A DNA stretch of 64,000 bases from Hydrogenophaga sp040372165 (GCF_040372165.1 NZ_BAABWG010000003.1:620001-684000); one strand, 5' to 3'. Shown: positions 8,522 through 17,652, numbered from the stretch's first letter. Made by a program: numbers and translations. The notes: a model not told the origin generated them from the sequence alone.

Positions 8522-9361
8522 ATGTCGCGTGAGACAGTACCCATAACGGTGCGTAAACTGATGTGCACGATGTCATCGCCCGCACCCAACGCTTTTTCTT
8601 CCGCAACCAATCAACTCGACAGTCCGCCAACGGCCGGGCCAGTGCACTGCCTGCTGGTCGACGACGACCCGGAGATCCGGCAACTGCTGCTGGGTTATCT
8701 GGCGCCTTTCGGCTATGAGGTGGAAGCGGTGGCCGATGGTGCGGCGTTGCGCTCGGCCATGCGTGGTGACCGGATGCCCGAGCTGGTGTTGCTCGATCTG
8801 ATGTTGCCGGACGAAAGCGGGCTGGATCTTTGTCAGTGGCTCAAGCTTGAATGGCCGGGCCTGCCGGTGATCATGCTCACCGCGCAAGGCGATACGCCGT
8901 CCAGGGTACTGGGGCTGGAGCTGGGGGCTGATGACTATCTGCCCAAGCCGTTCGAGCCACGCGAACTGGTGGCTCGAATGAAGGCGGTGCTCCGGCGTTC
9001 GGGCGAGCCAGTGGCCGGGCCCACGGCAGGCTGGCCCCCGGCCCAGGTCAGGTTCAATGGCTGGACCTTTGATCGGGTGGCACGCCAGCTCAAAACCCCG
9101 GACGGCATGATGATGGCGCTCTCGGCAGCCGAGTACCGGCTGTTGTGCGCCATGGTGGATCATCCTCAGCAGGTCCTCAGTCGCGACCGCCTGCTGGACC
9201 TGACGCGTGCGCCTGGTGTGGAAGTGAGTGAGCGCAGTGTGGATCTGTCCGTCTCACGGCTGCGCGCCAAACTGGGAGATCGCCGGCACCAGTCACAGGG
9301 CGAGCTCATTCGCACGCTTCGTGGCGCCGGGTATATCTTCACGGGCAAGGTGCAGGCATGA
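8522..9361 (+). CDS. OmpR-family response regulator
   Basis: 279 residues from the first ATG. The receiver begins near residue 41 (VHCLLVDDDPEIR), with phospho-acceptor D92 in LVLLDLMLPDESG and the conserved lysine in DDYLPKPFEP. The C-terminal winged helix ends RTLRGAGYIFTGKVQA. The first 40 residues have no known domain, so a later start (8564 or 8573) is possible; no ribosome site decides. Its stop overlaps the start of the following kinase (ATGA), so the two are translationally coupled. It probably acts as a DNA-binding regulator paired with that kinase. Confidence 0.9.
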   Translation: MSRETVPITVRKLMCTMSSPAPNAFSSATNQLDSPPTAGPVHCLLVDDDPEIRQLLLGYLAPFGYEVEAVADGAALRSAMRGDRMPELVLLDLMLPDESGLDLCQWLKLEWPGLPVIMLTAQGDTPSRVLGLELGADDYLPKPFEPRELVARMKAVLRRSGEPVAGPTAGWPPAQVRFNGWTFDRVARQLKTPDGMMMALSAAEYRLLCAMVDHPQQVLSRDRLLDLTRAPGVEVSERSVDLSVSRLRAKLGDRRHQSQGELIRTLRGAGYIFTGKVQA

Positions 9362-10551
9362 TGCGGCCGGCAGCCAGCGAGCACTCAACGGACGCCCCGC
9401 AGGTCAAAGCCAGAGGTGCCCGGCGTGCATGGGACAGCCTTTTCCTGCGAATCTTCCTGATCATGTGGGTGGTGCTGTTCGTCAGCCACCTCACCGCTTT
9501 CTCTTTGGCGGTGCCATGGGCCACGGGGCGGGACGACGCGGCGCGCCGTCTTCAGGACATCGACAAGGTCCCGGTGCCGTCATTGCCGCTGGGTGGCTTG
9601 TTGCCGGGGCCAGGCGCCGGTCGGCCAGATCCGGCGAACGGCGACGAGCCGCCGCCCGGGCGTCGGCGAGGCCTGCCAGCACGTGCGCTCTGGCTGGATT
9701 ACGCCTTGCGTTTCTCGATCATGGCAATGGGTGCCTACATCGCAGCGCGCTGGCTCTCCGGACCGATTCGTCGCCTGGGCAAAGCCTCGGTTGAACTCAA
9801 TCAGGCGTTGGCCCAGGGCAAACCCATGCCCTCCATGGACGAGGCTGCGGGAACGGTGGAAGTGCGTGAAGCGGCTGGCGCGTTCAACCAGATGGCCAAA
9901 GGCCTGCAGCACCAGTTCAATCAGCGCAGCCTCCACATGGCAGCTGTTTCCCACGACTTGCGCACACCGCTGACGCGCCTGCGGCTGCGCATCGAACAGC
10001 TGCCAGACGAGGCGGCGCAGGCGGCTTCTCGCGATATTGCCGAAATGGACGAGCTCATCGACGCGTCGCTGGCAGTCATGCGCGAGCAAGCCGGGAACGT
10101 GGAGTCGCAACGCCTGGACCTGGCTGCGCTGGTGATCTCCATGGTGGATGACAGAGTCGAGCAAGGGCAGGACGTGGAATGTGAGACGGCGCCCGAAGAC
10201 CTGTGCTTGCCGGTGCGCGTTCACGCAGCGTCCGTGCGCCGGATCATCGACAATCTGGTGAGCAACGCGCTTCGTTATGGACACCGCGCCCGGCTGCACC
10301 TGCACCAGACGGAGCACTGGGCCGAACTGAGCATTGACGACGATGGGCCAGGCATCGCGCCAGCCTTGCGCGAGCAGGCGTTTCAGCCCTGGGTGCGGTT
10401 GGGCGAAGGTGGCGACCAGAGTGCCACCAGTGGCAGTGGTCTGGGTCTGGCCATTGCGCGCGACCTGGCAGAGCGCGAAGGTGGCTCACTCGATCTGCTC
10501 AACCGCGAAGAAGGCGGCCTGCGGGTCACCCTGCGGCTGCCGGTGGCATGA
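9358..10551 (+). CDS. EnvZ/RstB-type sensor histidine kinase
   Basis: 397 residues. Membrane helices lie at about 29-52 and 113-133, enclosing a short, Pro/Gly-rich periplasmic loop of about 60 residues. A HAMP-like region follows, then the H-box with H199 (AAVSHDLRTPLTRLRLR), N-box RIIDNLVSNALRYG, G1 box DDDGPGIA and G2 box GSGLGLAIARDLAE, all intact. It is coupled to the preceding response regulator by an ATGA overlap. The small sensor loop suggests it senses within or near the membrane rather than by a large ligand-binding domain. The signal is unknown. Confidence 0.92.
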   Translation: MMRPAASEHSTDAPQVKARGARRAWDSLFLRIFLIMWVVLFVSHLTAFSLAVPWATGRDDAARRLQDIDKVPVPSLPLGGLLPGPGAGRPDPANGDEPPPGRRRGLPARALWLDYALRFSIMAMGAYIAARWLSGPIRRLGKASVELNQALAQGKPMPSMDEAAGTVEVREAAGAFNQMAKGLQHQFNQRSLHMAAVSHDLRTPLTRLRLRIEQLPDEAAQAASRDIAEMDELIDASLAVMREQAGNVESQRLDLAALVISMVDDRVEQGQDVECETAPEDLCLPVRVHAASVRRIIDNLVSNALRYGHRARLHLHQTEHWAELSIDDDGPGIAPALREQAFQPWVRLGEGGDQSATSGSGLGLAIARDLAEREGGSLDLLNREEGGLRVTLRLPVA

Positions 10552-10659
10552 GCCGCAGCATTCGCGTTCTCGCTTCTCTTCCTCGTTTCGCTTCCCTCCC
10601 CGTTTCTCCCAGTTTGTCGGCTTTGATACAAAGCCGCGACACAGGCTTCACCTGAGGTG

Positions 10660-11469
10660 ATGAAGATCGGGGACATGCTGACCCGATCTCCCCATCCCTC
10701 GCTGAACCAGACCCGTACACCCCGCGCTGCAAACAGCATGGCCGAGTATCTTGGTGCGCCGGCCTCTGTTTCAGCTTCCCATGTGCGCTCACCCGTGCTG
10801 CAACTGGTGTCCCATCGGCTGTCGATGCCCGTGGCCACTGCCGATCTGCTGCGATCGTCTCCTGCGGTGCAGCTCAACATTTGCGGCGGACGACCCGGTG
10901 TGTCGCTATCGCTGTCCATGCAGCTGGTTGACGAAAGACAGTCGCCTGTCGCCGGTGCATGGGTGTACATCTGGCACGACGACCCCAGTGGCTGGAGTGT
11001 GCCTGCACAAATGGATGCACGCTCCGCTGTTTGCTTCATGCATGGCGTCCAGGTCACGGACGCGACCGGCCGTGTGCAGTTCGTGATGCCATACCCTGCC
11101 GCCCGCGACGCCACCTCACCTCGCATATACGTGCGCGCCTACTGGCCATGGGGTCAACATCTGGTGGCCTACGGGCATGGACTGCTGCGCCTGTCCCAGG
11201 ACCTGACGCCAGAGCACATGCTGCCGGTATGCACCCGCGCTGAACCTGCCGAGGCGACCGAGTGCAAGCCGTTGCCCGATCTGGGCTTGCCTGTGCATCA
11301 GCTCGATCGTCTCAACCTGGATCTGGACAAGGCGCAAATACAGACGCATGCCCTGATTCAGATGAGCACACCCATCCTGCCGGCGCGCAAGCCCGGCAAG
11401 TGTGAAGAAAAGAAAACCAGGAAGACCAGGAAAGCCTTGAAAGGAAATCCCGATGACGAAACCCTCTGA
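10660..11469 (+). CDS. Intradiol-dioxygenase-fold protein lacking the iron ligands
   Basis: 269 residues. The middle region has the intradiol dioxygenase core pattern: AGAWVYIWHDDPSGWSVP, then FMHGVQVTDATGRVQFVMP. The following HIH iron-ligand motif is replaced by SPRIYVRAY, and the first tyrosine ligand position is tryptophan, so it should not bind catalytic iron. The C-terminus is strongly basic (GKCEEKKTRKTRKALKG). The start is uncertain: GTG 10657, ATG 10660 or ATG 10675. Its end overlaps the start of the next, intact dioxygenase-like gene by 17 bases, suggesting a non-catalytic partner of that protein. Confidence 0.7.
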   Translation: MKIGDMLTRSPHPSLNQTRTPRAANSMAEYLGAPASVSASHVRSPVLQLVSHRLSMPVATADLLRSSPAVQLNICGGRPGVSLSLSMQLVDERQSPVAGAWVYIWHDDPSGWSVPAQMDARSAVCFMHGVQVTDATGRVQFVMPYPAARDATSPRIYVRAYWPWGQHLVAYGHGLLRLSQDLTPEHMLPVCTRAEPAEATECKPLPDLGLPVHQLDRLNLDLDKAQIQTHALIQMSTPILPARKPGKCEEKKTRKTRKALKGNPDDETL

Positions 11470-12334
11470 ACATTCTGAATTCCCTCCATCTTCCAGGCGA
11501 TGGACAGGCGCACTGCACCATGACCTGCATGCATTGTCCGAACAGGCCAGCCAACGCCGGCAGGCCATGCGCTGGATGGGCGCGGGGGCGCTGGCCGCCG
11601 CAACGCCTCTGGGCTTGTTCGCCTGTGGTGGCACGGAGGAGGATGACAGCACCACCTACGCCAGCAGCTCCAGCGCAAGCGGTAGTTGCAGCGTCATCCC
11701 CACCGAGACAGCTGGCCCCTATCCGGCCGACGGAGCCAATGGGCAGAACCGCAGCCTCAACGCGCTGGCACTCTCCGGCATCGTGCGACGAGACATTCGC
11801 AGCAGCATTGCCGGGGCCAGTGGAACCGCCTCCGGCGTGCCCCTGAGCATTACCCTGACCCTGGTGGACGCCAGTGCTTCATGTGGCACCCTCTCGGGAC
11901 TGGCTGTCTATCTGTGGCATTGTGATGCGCAAGGGCGGTACTCCCTCTACAGCAGTGGTGTGACAGGGCAGAACTACCTGCGGGGCGTGCAGGTCAGTGA
12001 CAGCAACGGCCAGGTGCAATTCAACAGCATTTTCCCCGGCTGCTATGACGGCCGGTGGCCACACATCCATTTCGAGATATACGGCAGTCTCGAGGAGGCC
12101 ACGGGCAACTCGGCCACGGGCGACTATGTGAAGGTCACGCAGCTGGCACTGCCGTACTGGGCTTGCAGCGAGGTTTATGGCACCAGTCTTTACAACGGCA
12201 GCGCTTCCAACCTGGGACGGATCTCCCTCTCGAGCGACAACGTCTTTGCCGACGATGGTGCCTCCATGCAAATGGCATCTGTGTCGGGCTCTGTGTCTGC
12301 AGGCATGACAGCTGCGCTGACGGTGGCCATCTGA
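11453..12334 (+). CDS. Intradiol ring-cleavage dioxygenase-like lipoprotein
   Basis: 293 residues. An N-terminal QRRQ plus hydrophobic stretch (residues 35-57) ends in the lipobox-like LGLFAC at C58, so it is probably exported and lipid-anchored. It then has a Ser-rich linker, ETAGPYPADG, the core YLWHCDAQGRYS, RGVQVSDSNGQVQF and the iron-ligand pair H204/H206 in RWPHIHFEIY, with candidate tyrosine ligands Y163 and Y198. True catechol or protocatechuate dioxygenases are cytoplasmic, so the substrate here is probably extracytoplasmic and unknown. It overlaps the degenerate paralogue upstream and lies downstream of the RR/HK pair. Confidence 0.82.
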   Translation: MTKPSEHSEFPPSSRRWTGALHHDLHALSEQASQRRQAMRWMGAGALAAATPLGLFACGGTEEDDSTTYASSSSASGSCSVIPTETAGPYPADGANGQNRSLNALALSGIVRRDIRSSIAGASGTASGVPLSITLTLVDASASCGTLSGLAVYLWHCDAQGRYSLYSSGVTGQNYLRGVQVSDSNGQVQFNSIFPGCYDGRWPHIHFEIYGSLEEATGNSATGDYVKVTQLALPYWACSEVYGTSLYNGSASNLGRISLSSDNVFADDGASMQMASVSGSVSAGMTAALTVAI

Positions 12335-12536
12335 GGCATGCGCCGCGCAGCGTTGCCGTTTCCAAGGGAAACCCCGGATACACGATCGTGGTTTGAGCGG
12401 TTACATTCTCTTCACTCGCTGACGGGGCCCCAGGTCTCGCGACCGCGGGGGGACCGAGGAGACACCCGTCCGACAGAATCAGAACAACAGACACATATCA
12501 ATGAGCGCCCATCAGAGGTGCCATGGAATGAGACAA

Positions 12537-12563
12537 CCGACCCGGATGGGTCGGTTTTTTTTT
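12537..12563 (+). terminator. Rho-independent terminator, plus strand
   Basis: Seven-base stem CCGACCC/GGGTCGG with a GGAT loop followed by nine T residues. It ends transcription of the dioxygenase-like operon, about 200 bases after its last stop codon. Confidence 0.9.
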
Positions 12564-12632
12564 GTTTCGTTGTCATGTGGGGGCTGCGGTCAGCTTCGCC
12601 GCGGCCGCCAGCGACTGGGGGACATGAGCCCC

Positions 12633-12663
12633 AAAAAAAAGGGCCACCGGTGAAGAGTGGCCC
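12633..12663 (-). terminator. Rho-independent terminator, minus strand
   Basis: On the minus strand: stem GGGCCAC/GTGGCCC with a nine-base loop followed by eight T residues. It is positioned to end the RR/HK operon at 14977-12922, about 260 bases beyond the kinase stop. Confidence 0.85.
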
Positions 12664-12921
12664 TTGGTCCGCGCACCTTGAGCGACCCAGGGGTCAGTGG
12701 CGGTGAATGCTGGCGGTAGCGGGTTCATCGGCAACAGGTCTGTGCCGGAGCCGCCGCGTCGCCAGTGAATGCAAAGATTTGCGATGTGACAGCAATGTGT
12801 CGAATTGTCACCTAAAAAGCTGATGCTTGCAAACCAAACCCGACAAAAATGAAAACCAAAGAATCAATTTTCCAAGTTTGATAGCACTCGAGCGAGGTTT
12901 TTCCATGCCCTGAGAAGGGGC

Positions 12922-14214
12922 TTATGCAGGGGGCACTGCGGGGAGCAGCACGACAAACCGGGCGCCACCACCGTTTCTGTCCTCGCACTGCACCTGGCCC
13001 CCATGGCGTTCCACGAGTCGTTTGACCAAGGACAGGCCCAGACCCACGCCGCCGACGCTCTCGCTCGCGCCGGGCAGCCGGTAAAACGGCTCGAAGATCT
13101 TTTCGCGCAATGCGACCGGGACACCAGGTCCGCGGTCTTCGACACTGATCTGAACCTGCCGGTTCGCGGTGCCTGCACCCTTGCTCGCCTGGGGCTCGAT
13201 GACGTCCAGGCTCAACAGAATGCCGTCTGCAGCGCTGCTGCCGTCTCCTTTGGCAGAGCGGCCATAGCGGCGCGCATTCTCCAGCAGGTTGCGCACGACG
13301 CGGCGCAGAAGCTTGGCGCTGCCATTGACGATGGCGGGGTCGGTGCCACTGAGGATATCCAGCTCGGCGGAGACGCGTGCGCATTCTTCAGCCACCAGCC
13401 CGACCATGTCGACATCTTCCCGGGCGCCCAGTGCGCTGGCATCGTCGGCGGCTTTGGCGTCCAGCCGGCTGGCCAGCAGGATCTCATCGATCAGCTGGTC
13501 GAGCTCTTCGATGTTGCGCCGAATCTCGGTCCGCTGGGCAGGGCTCAGGGCCCGGTCACCACTGAGCTCCAGGCCCATGCGAATGCGCGTCAGCGGAGAC
13601 CGCAGTTCGTGAGACGCGTTGGCCAGCATGGTTTTGTGCGATGCCAGCAGGGTCTCCACGCGCTCGGCGGCCACGTTGAAACGCTGGGCGAGAAAAGCCA
13701 CCTCGTCCTGGCCGTCTTCAGGCATGCGGGCGCTGAGATCGCCCTGGCCCCAGCGTTCAACACCTTTTTGCAGGCCCTCCAGCCGTTTGGTCAGCCGGCG
13801 CACGATCGGGTAGGCACCCAGGGCAACGGCCACGGCCACGGACCCCAGAACCCATGCAAATCCGGAAGGCGACTGCAGCCAGGCCTGCGTGCGGCGACCT
13901 GGGCGGGGTGTGCGGCTGCGTTCACGGCGGGGCAGCTGTACGTACAGGGTGTCGCCTTCCTTGGTCTCGACCTGAAACTCCAGACCCTGGCCGGGCACCC
14001 TGATCGCCATGGCGGGCGACTGCCCGACGATGTCGCCGGCGCTGTTGCGAATGATGATCTCGCGTTCGGTGCGGTTGCTCAAACGGTCGCGCTCATTGTC
14101 GAGCGCGATCTGCCACAGGCTGCCGACGACCACCGTGAGCAAGGCCACGGCCGCCACCACGGCGACCCAGATGCGCACGTAGAGGCGTTGTCCGAAGAGT
14201 GATCGAAGGGCCAT
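12922..14214 (-). CDS. CpxA/RstB-like sensor histidine kinase
   Basis: 430 residues. Membrane helices lie at about 13-36 and 119-138, with a periplasmic domain of about 80 residues between them. HAMP follows (YPIVRRLTKRLEGL), then the H-box with H202 (LANASHELRSPLTRIRMGLE), the N-box LLRRVVRNLLENARRYG, the G1 box VEDRGPGVP and the G2 box GVGLGLSLVKRLVERHGG. It lies 43 bases after the cognate regulator and is transcribed with it. The stimulus is unknown; the CpxA-like layout suggests envelope conditions. Confidence 0.92.
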   Translation of the reverse strand: MALRSLFGQRLYVRIWVAVVAAVALLTVVVGSLWQIALDNERDRLSNRTEREIIIRNSAGDIVGQSPAMAIRVPGQGLEFQVETKEGDTLYVQLPRRERSRTPRPGRRTQAWLQSPSGFAWVLGSVAVAVALGAYPIVRRLTKRLEGLQKGVERWGQGDLSARMPEDGQDEVAFLAQRFNVAAERVETLLASHKTMLANASHELRSPLTRIRMGLELSGDRALSPAQRTEIRRNIEELDQLIDEILLASRLDAKAADDASALGAREDVDMVGLVAEECARVSAELDILSGTDPAIVNGSAKLLRRVVRNLLENARRYGRSAKGDGSSAADGILLSLDVIEPQASKGAGTANRQVQISVEDRGPGVPVALREKIFEPFYRLPGASESVGGVGLGLSLVKRLVERHGGQVQCEDRNGGGARFVVLLPAVPPA

Positions 14215-14257
14215 GTTGCTCAGCGATTTTCAGCGCAGGAGAGGGGCATCTGCAGCC

Positions 14258-14977
14258 TCAGTCCTGCTCCTTGGCAAAGACGTAGCCCACGCCACGAACG
14301 GTGAGGATGCGCTTGGGGTTCTTGCTGTCAGCCTCGATGGCGTTGCGGATGCGGCCAATGTGCACGTCGATGGAGCGATCGAAAGCTTCCAGTTCGCGGC
14401 CGCGCACGGCTTCCATGATCTGGTCGCGCGAGAGCACGCGGCCCGCCCGTTCGGCCATGGCCACCAGCAGGTCAAACTGGTAGGAGGTCAGGTCGGCGAG
14501 TTCACCGTTGACGGCCAGGGTGCGGGCATCGCGGTCGATCTCCAGGCTGCCAAAGCGCAGCAGCGGCGTGGCCCGCTCGGTGGGTGCTGAAGCCGACTTG
14601 CCTTTGCGGCGCATGACGGCTCGTACCCGGGCCAGCAACTCGCGGGGTTCAAACGGCTTGGGCAGGTAGTCATCGGCGCCCAGTTCCAGCCCGATGATGC
14701 GGTCCATCGGGTCGCCCTTGGCGGTGAGCATCAGCACCGGTGTCTGGGCCAGTTCGTCCGACATCGAGCGAATGCGGCGGCACACCTCCAGGCCGTCGAT
14801 GCCGGGCATCATCAGGTCCAGAATGACCAGTGACGGGTGGAGCAAAGGCAACTGCTCGAGCCCCGATTCACCGTCGGCGGCGTGCGCCACGGCAAAGCCT
14901 GACTGACCCAGGTACTCGGACACCATCTGGGCCAGTCGGTCGTCGTCATCGATCATCAGCAATTGGGTTTGACTCAT
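14258..14977 (-). CDS. OmpR-family response regulator, RstA/CpxR-like
   Basis: 239 residues. The receiver has the acidic cluster D10-D13, phospho-acceptor D54 (LVILDLMMPGIDG) and the lysine in DDYLPKPFEPREL. The winged-helix effector domain ends ILTVRGVGYVFAKEQD. It is first gene of a two-gene operon with the kinase at 12922-14214. The upstream 182-base gap to the ampG-like gene holds a GTGT-N8-GTGT direct repeat near 15090, a possible autoregulatory site, but this is weak. Confidence 0.92.
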   Translation of the reverse strand: MSQTQLLMIDDDDRLAQMVSEYLGQSGFAVAHAADGESGLEQLPLLHPSLVILDLMMPGIDGLEVCRRIRSMSDELAQTPVLMLTAKGDPMDRIIGLELGADDYLPKPFEPRELLARVRAVMRRKGKSASAPTERATPLLRFGSLEIDRDARTLAVNGELADLTSYQFDLLVAMAERAGRVLSRDQIMEAVRGRELEAFDRSIDVHIGRIRNAIEADSKNPKRILTVRGVGYVFAKEQD

Positions 14978-15159
14978 GCGCTTGTGCTCTTCGGCTGGGT
15001 GTTTGGATGGCGGACTGATCGGTTGAAAACGGAATGGTCCGGAGGCTCATGGTGCATCGGTCACGTCAACCGATATTGAAAGCCGTGTAAAGAAAAGTGT
15101 CCTGACTCACTCTGGCCGTGTCCTGTCTTGTCTTGTTTTGCCTAGGCGTCTGTGGCGGG

Positions 15160-16731
15160 TCAATCACCGGGCGGCGTACTCGCATTTTGCGGTGCGATGC
15201 CCAGATGCCGCCCAGCCAGCACCACCAGCACCAGCACCGGGATGCCCAGGCAGGCGGTCAGGAGGAAGAAACCGGGGTAGCCCAGTGTGTCGACCATGCC
15301 ACCTGAATACCCCCCCAGTGTTTTGGGCAACAGTGTCATGAGCGAGCTGAAAATGGCGTACTGCACCGCCGTGAACGACACATTGGTCAGGCTGGAGAGA
15401 AAGGCCACAAATGCGGCGCTGGCAAATCCGGCGGCCAGATTGTCTGCCGCGACGATGCCATACATCAAGGGCACATTGTGGCCGGCCATGGCCAGACCGA
15501 TGAAAGCGACGTTGGTCAGCGACGACAGCAGGGCGCCCCAGAACAAGGAGCGCATCACGCCCAGCCGCGTGGCCAGAATGCCGCCGAGGAATCCTCCGGC
15601 GATGCCGACGATGACGCCAAAGCTTTTGACGGCAAAGGCGATTTCGGATTTGCTGAAGCCAAGATTCTCGTAGAAGATATTGGAAATGGCGCCCAGCACA
15701 ATGTCGGAGATGCGGTAGAGACCGATCAGGGCCAGCAGCAGCCATGCAGTGCGCACTCCGTAGCGAGTGAAGAAGTCTTGAATCGGAACAATCCAAGTCT
15801 CGCGCGTTTGTGCGGTATCGGCCACGCCCAGTTTCAGCAGTAGCCAGCCGGTCACGAATGCTGCAGACAGTGAAGTTCCGAGGCGCGCGGTAGCGGCGAA
15901 AAGTGATAACAACGGGCCAAAACTGCTGCTGTCCACCAAGGTTGACCAGTAGGAAAATGCGGCCACGAAAGCCGCCACCCCGCCAACAAACACCAGCACC
16001 ATTCGGGCGTGGTCATTGGATCGTTGTGGACCTCCATCGTGTTGGGGTTCGCGCATTAGAAGGGTAGTGAAAATGCCAATCGACATGGCAGCGGCCATCA
16101 CAAAGTAGGCCGATTGCCACGCACTGTGGCTATAGGCGCCACTTGATGACCCCCAGAGCTCTGCCCAATACAATGCTCCGGCACCAGCCAAAATCAGGCC
16201 GATCCGGTAGCCAGTGGTATAGGCCGAAGCGAGAATGGCCTGTTGCTCTGGCGGCGAGATTTCGATGCGATAGGCGTCAATAACGATGTCCTGGGTGGCC
16301 CCAGTAAATCCCAGCATGACGGCAAACACCGCCATCATCGTGAGGCTGGACTGACCCTGCGCCGGGTCGGTCATGGCCATGCCGATGATGGCGCAAACCA
16401 CCCCTGCCTGGGCCAGCAAGAGATAAGAGCGGCGACGGCCCAGCCAACGGGTCAGGCCCGGCAATGGCAGCCGGTCCACCAGCGGTGCCCAGATGAACTT
16501 GAATGAGTAGCCCAAAGCCGCCCAGCTGAAATAGGTCACGGCCTTTCGCTCTACGCCCGCTTCCACCAGCCAAAGTGAAAGGGAGGAAAAGATGAGCAAA
16601 TAGGGCAGGCCGGAAGAAAAACCCAGTGCCAGCATGACGGCCACGCGACGGTCCCAGATGGCCCTCAGTGACGTGGACCAGGACGCGCGGGGGGATGCGG
16701 AGGAAGGAGAGGAAGTCGAGGGTGTGGGCAT
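15160..16731 (-). CDS. ampG: AmpG-like MFS permease
   Basis: 523 residues, polytopic with about 12-14 hydrophobic helices. The N-terminal region RVAVMLALGFSSGLPYLLIFSSLSLWL and the later FIWAPLVDRLPLP and GRRRSYLL match AmpG, the inner-membrane importer of anhydro-muropeptides in peptidoglycan recycling (AcnA/acetyl-CoA transporter-like MFS branch). The central SSLTNV repeats and KTLGGYSGGMVDTLGY near the C-terminus are also typical. It is longer than E. coli AmpG (491), with most of the extra length in the loop around residue 240 and the N-terminal Ser/Pro tail. It is divergent from the M48 protease with a 47-base gap. Confidence 0.85.
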   Translation of the reverse strand: MPTPSTSSPSSASPRASWSTSLRAIWDRRVAVMLALGFSSGLPYLLIFSSLSLWLVEAGVERKAVTYFSWAALGYSFKFIWAPLVDRLPLPGLTRWLGRRRSYLLLAQAGVVCAIIGMAMTDPAQGQSSLTMMAVFAVMLGFTGATQDIVIDAYRIEISPPEQQAILASAYTTGYRIGLILAGAGALYWAELWGSSSGAYSHSAWQSAYFVMAAAMSIGIFTTLLMREPQHDGGPQRSNDHARMVLVFVGGVAAFVAAFSYWSTLVDSSSFGPLLSLFAATARLGTSLSAAFVTGWLLLKLGVADTAQTRETWIVPIQDFFTRYGVRTAWLLLALIGLYRISDIVLGAISNIFYENLGFSKSEIAFAVKSFGVIVGIAGGFLGGILATRLGVMRSLFWGALLSSLTNVAFIGLAMAGHNVPLMYGIVAADNLAAGFASAAFVAFLSSLTNVSFTAVQYAIFSSLMTLLPKTLGGYSGGMVDTLGYPGFFLLTACLGIPVLVLVVLAGRHLGIAPQNASTPPGD

Positions 16732-16778
16732 TGAACAGCTTGGCCACGCAATGTGCGCAGCATCCCTATTATTGACGC

Positions 16779-17645
16779 ATGTGCTTTCTGTGCGATCTCA
16801 AAACGCAACCGGTGGCTGCCCCTGAGGCAGCGCCGTCGTCCCGGCGTGCCTTTCTCGGCGCCGGAGCCTCCTTTGCCGCCCTGGTGGCTGCGCCGGCACT
16901 TGCCCAGGTGCAAGTGGGTGAGCCTTCGACCATGCGCAAGCTGGTGCCAGCAGATTTGCTCGAAGAGGCGGCAGCCAAGCAATACGACGCCACCTTGATG
17001 GCGGCTCAGGTCGATCGCGCGCTGCTGCCGGCGACGGACGCACGGGTGCAGCGCCTGAGAACGATTGCTGACCGCCTGATCCCGTTCACGCCTCCGTGGA
17101 ACGAGAGAGCCAGCCAGTGGCAATGGCAGGTGAGTGCCATTCAGAGCGAGGACATCAATGCCTTTTGCATGCCGGGTGGAAAAATCGTTTTCTTCACCGG
17201 CATCTTGGAAAAGCTGGACCTGACCGAGGACGAGGTTGCCATGATCATGGGGCATGAAATGGCCCATGCCCTGCGCGAGCACAGCCGGGAGCAGATCGCC
17301 AAGGGCATGGCCACCAGCCTGACCCTGCGCATCGGAGCTGAGCTGATCGGCCTGGGCGACTGGGGTGGTGTGGCTGCCGACATCGGCTCGGACCTGCTCA
17401 CGCTCAAATTCAGCCGGGACAACGAAACCGAAGCGGATCTGGTGGGCCTTGAGCTGGCCGCGCGCGCGGGTTACCGGCCGGATGCAGGCGTCAGCCTGTG
17501 GCAGAAGATGGAAAAAGCCAAAGAAGGCGCGTCGCTGGCGTTTCTATCCACGCATCCAAGCGGTTCAAACCGCATCCGCACGCTTGAGCGCAACGCGCCC
17601 AAGGTTCAAGGGCTTTACGAGAGGGCGACGGCTGGCCGAGGCTAG
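16779..17645 (+). CDS. Tat-exported M48-family metalloprotease
   Basis: 288 residues. A Tat-type leader (SRRAFLGAGASFAALVAAPALA, shown here as two parts: the SRRAFLG motif at residues 21-27 and the cleavage region near 42) directs export. The zinc site is H159-E160-x2-H163 (MGHEMAHALREH), with the third ligand glutamate in NETEAD at 215-220. This is a BepA/LoiP/YcaL-like peptidase M48, probably periplasmic protein quality control. The leader is preceded by an MCFLC motif of unknown meaning. No clear ribosome site is seen in the 47-base gap to ampG. Confidence 0.88.
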   Translation: MCFLCDLKTQPVAAPEAAPSSRRAFLGAGASFAALVAAPALAQVQVGEPSTMRKLVPADLLEEAAAKQYDATLMAAQVDRALLPATDARVQRLRTIADRLIPFTPPWNERASQWQWQVSAIQSEDINAFCMPGGKIVFFTGILEKLDLTEDEVAMIMGHEMAHALREHSREQIAKGMATSLTLRIGAELIGLGDWGGVAADIGSDLLTLKFSRDNETEADLVGLELAARAGYRPDAGVSLWQKMEKAKEGASLAFLSTHPSGSNRIRTLERNAPKVQGLYERATAGRG

Positions 17646-17652
17646 TGCAGCA

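Larger units (their letters stand above)
12335..12921. other. 587-base gap without a supported gene
   Basis: Contains two convergent terminators (12537-12563 and 12633-12663) and, from about 12765 to 12900, an island clearly AT-richer than its surroundings. In the island is the dyad GTGACA-N14-TGTCAC at 12786-12811. The 122-codon ORF at 12338-12706 runs through both terminators, has no ribosome site and no recognisable sequence, and is not accepted. A small RNA ending at the first terminator cannot be excluded. Confidence 0.6.

Noticed and set aside
12338..12706. 122-codon ORF after the dioxygenase pair
   Set aside because: Crosses two terminators, no ribosome site, low-complexity sequence.
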